Shown: positions 1-31,386 of the stretch, one piece after another | How positions within the stretch are numbered: the first letter of the stretch is position 1 | How the letters are laid out: every line of letters begins with the position of its first letter | Assembly: GCA_009731375.1 (NCBI GenBank) | Contig: BJOX01000331.1 | Span: 259,450 to 290,835 of the forward strand | DNA: 31,386 bases | Source: Paulinella micropora | Taxonomy: Eukaryota > Cercozoa > Imbricatea > Euglyphida | Reading direction: 5' to 3' | The notes under the pieces: generated by a model | Told to the model about the DNA's origin: nothing | Database searches by the model: none | Seen by the model: only the letters and a program-made list of their open reading frames with translations | Made by a program: the position numbers and the translations under genes

Positions 1-27
1 GAGAGAGAGAGAGAGAGAGAGAGAGAA

Positions 28-29260
<29,233 letters not shown>

Positions 29261-29347
29261 CTGTGGATGATGATGATGATGATGATAATGATGATGATAA
29301 TGATGATAATGATGATGATGATGATGATAATGATTATGATGATGATG

Positions 29348-29388
<41 letters not shown>

Positions 29389-29461
29389 TATTATTATTAT
29401 TATTATTATAGAAGTAATAGTAATAGTAATAGTAATAGTAATAATAATAATAATAGTAATA

Positions 29462-29977
29462 ATACTTCCTCTAAGGCATACTGATGCAGCTGATGGCACG
29501 ATCCGTTTCCGGACATGAGCCTCCATGCCCTTGTTCGAGGTGCTCCATCCCCACCTAGTCAGTCTCTCGACTGATTATAGGGGCCACCGATGGAGCTCCT
29601 GAGGGCAAGACTACACTAAGCCGAGGTTATTCCGCAGTCCCAACAACCTCTTGCAAAACGTTGCCGCATGTGCAAGTGCGTACACCAAGCATGGTTGCTA
29701 GAACTACCTCAAAACCCCACCCATAACAATTTGGTATCCGCTGGGTCCACGGGCTATCAACCGGCATAGCGGAGTTTAAGATCTTCGACAGGCGCCCAAC
29801 GACCCTCCTCCCCAGCATCATCCACCAAATGCTTTTGAGGTGGCATCACAGTTTAACGCCGTAAGGCCATTGGGCTGGAGCTCTGATAAACAAGCGTGAC
29901 TAAGTTTTTATCATCAGGTGTTACCCTCAAATACATCACACAGTCAACACTCCGAGAAGATATACTTCCTCTAAGGC

Positions 29978-29978
<1 letters not shown>
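29462..29978 (-). mobile_element. Retroposon-like element with 17-bp flanking direct repeats and AAT tail
   Basis: A unique 483-bp island is bracketed by ATACTTCCTCTAAGGCA at 29462-29478 and 29962-29978. On the minus strand its end (MEAHVRKRIVPSAAS frame) resembles the end of the SINE-like element at 30241-30504 and runs into (TTA)n. The direct repeats may be a target-site duplication or the 3' end of a second, lost copy. Confidence 0.55.
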
Positions 29979-30033
<55 letters not shown>

Positions 30034-30041
30034 TAATAATA

Positions 30042-30118
30042 GCCTCCCAGTGCGTGTTGTTGCGTAGAAACAATATTTCACCCTGTCGATGATGATGATG
30101 ATGATGATGATGATAATG

Positions 30119-30155
<37 letters not shown>

Positions 30156-30505
30156 TAGTAATAACAATAATAATAATAATAGTAATAGTAATAACAATAA
30201 TAATAATAATAATAATAATTATAATAATAATAATAATAGTGCTTCTCTGTCAATGGCTGATGCATTTCTGCACATGCGCCTCCATCGTCTCACCCGTGAG
30301 GGGAGTACGAAGAATTGACGATAAGCTCTAATGACACCCCCGCAAGGGCAGTTCCAACACTTCCAGACGGACCGGTATGTTCAATGAAAATACTGGTCCA
30401 GACGGAGCGGTATGTTCAATGAAAATACTGGTGGCACCGACGGGAATCGAACTGGCGACAGGGCCCAGATGGTAGAACTTGACCACTGGGCTATCACGGT
30501 GTCCA

Positions 30506-30584
<79 letters not shown>

Positions 30585-30625
30585 GCCTCACAGTGCGTCT
30601 TGTTGCGTAGGAATGATATTTCACC
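30042..30625 (-). repeat. Two acceptor-side copies of exon 1
   Basis: 30042-30082 and 30584-30625 encode GEI(L/S)FLRN(N/K)TH and stop at an AAT tract. Both keep the CAG acceptor and are preceded in transcription by GAT repeat, as the intact exon is. Confidence 0.75.
30241..30504 (-). mobile_element. tRNA-derived SINE-like element
   Basis: Read on the minus strand from 30504: a tRNA-like head with an A-box-like GATAGCCCAGTGGTC (30481-30495) and a B-box-like AGTTCGATTCC (30443-30453), ending GGTGCCACCA. Two 35-bp tandem units follow (30398-30432 and 30363-30397; one difference), then a body, then a (TTA)n tail at 30240. Known: A and B boxes drive RNA polymerase III in tRNA-derived SINEs. Confidence 0.75.
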
Positions 30626-30716
30626 CTGGTGATGATGGTGATGGTGATGATGATGATGATGATGATGATGGTGATGGTGGTGGTGATGGTGGTGGTGATG
30701 GTGATGATGATGGTGG

Positions 30717-30751
<35 letters not shown>

Positions 30752-30883
30752 GTGATGGTGATGGTGGTGGCGATGATGATGGTGATGGTGATGGCGATTG
30801 TGATGGTGATGGTGATGGTGATGATGATGGTGATGATGATGGTGATGGTGATGATGATGATGTTGGTGATGATGATGATGATA

Positions 30884-30918
<35 letters not shown>

Positions 30919-30954
30919 AATGGTGATAATGACGATGATAATGGTGATTATGAA

Positions 30955-31016
<62 letters not shown>

Positions 31017-31069
31017 GCAAGAATAATAATAGCAATAATAATACCAGTAACAATAATAATACTAATAGC

Positions 31070-31122
<53 letters not shown>

Positions 31123-31214
31123 GAATAATAATAAGAATAAGAAGAAGAATAAGAATAATAAGAATAAGAATAAGACATAATAATGTTAATAATAATAATG
31201 TTAATAATAATAAT

Positions 31215-31257
<43 letters not shown>

Positions 31258-31274
31258 GTAAATATAACAATAGT

Positions 31275-31386
31275 GCTTCTCTGTCAATGGCTGATGCATT
31301 TCTGCACATGCGCCTCCATCGTCTCACCCGTGAGGGGAGTACGAAGAATTGACGATAAGCTCTAATGACACCCCCGCAAGGGCAGT
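31275..31386 (-). mobile_element. Second SINE-like copy, cut by the window edge
   Basis: The last 112 bp of the element at 30241-30352 reappear here with no difference that I can see, again running into AAT repeat. Confidence 0.75.

Larger units (their letters stand above)
29264..31270. repeat. GAT/GGT and AAT trinucleotide arrays
   Basis: GAT runs lie directly upstream (in transcription) of each exon 1 copy, and AAT runs lie downstream of the truncated copies and at the tails of the SINE-like and retroposon-like elements. 30628-30950 is GAT/GGT; 30951-31270 is AAT with AGT, AAC and AAG variants. Confidence 0.85.

Noticed and set aside
30430-30504. Functional tRNA gene
   Set aside because: The A and B boxes are present but stems have mismatches, and it continues into a repeated body with a TTA tail, which fits a SINE.

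Overview
This is eukaryotic nuclear DNA, and most of it is simple-sequence repeat: GATA, GGTA, ACAT, TAAG, AAAC, AAT, GAT, GA, CA and AT tracts, poly-G runs and six N gaps. Most long reading frames are translations of these repeats (SIYL, YLPT, CMYV and similar strings) and are not genes. The organism cannot be fixed from the sequence. GT-AG introns, a tRNA-derived SINE-like unit and several retroposon-like families show a eukaryote, and the protein type argues weakly for a protist.

The short non-repeat islands are not random. Read on the minus strand, from about 29.26 kb down to the left edge, they resolve into at least 22 small exons (33 to 112 bp). Nearly all have a YAG acceptor, a GT donor and an open frame, and the codon phase agrees across every junction except one, between 5815 and 3771. 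Together they encode about 455 residues in about 1.4 kb of exon spread over about 29 kb. The inferred protein has tandem repeats of about 51-53 residues (beta-strand, NG/NxP turn, PG, then PxFxF-like) and ends in a segment resembling an SPFH/Band-7 domain, an architecture reminiscent of vault-like shells. The 5' end of the gene lies beyond the right edge and the 3' end beyond the left edge.

The most unusual feature is how the introns are built. Around nearly every intact exon lie one to several truncated copies separated by microsatellites. Copies upstream in transcription carry the acceptor and the exon's 5' part; copies downstream carry the donor and the 3' part. This is the result expected if exon-intron boundaries were repeatedly duplicated in tandem, and it leaves arrays of decoy splice sites around one intact exon.

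Layout. 0-3.1 kb: 3'-most exons, TAC/GAAA/AT repeats and a foreign-looking AT-rich segment (2.69-3.02 kb) resembling a viral structural protein. 3.7-5.5 kb: exon 20, its decoys in AAAC repeats, and a dispersed element. 5.8-8.6 kb: exons 19-16. 8.6-10.25 kb: dispersed elements. 10.5-12.6 kb: exons 15-13 and a long palindrome. 12.7-13.2 kb: another element copy. 15-18.9 kb: exons 12-9. 19.1-20.3 kb: TAAG satellite. 21.2-24.9 kb: exons 8-5 and an 856-bp near-identical duplication. 25-26.9 kb: an inverted GATA/TATC array with exon 4 at its centre. 26.9-28 kb: a hairpin-rich island and an element island. 28.1-29.3 kb: exons 3-1. 29.5-31.4 kb: retroposon-like elements with AAT tails.
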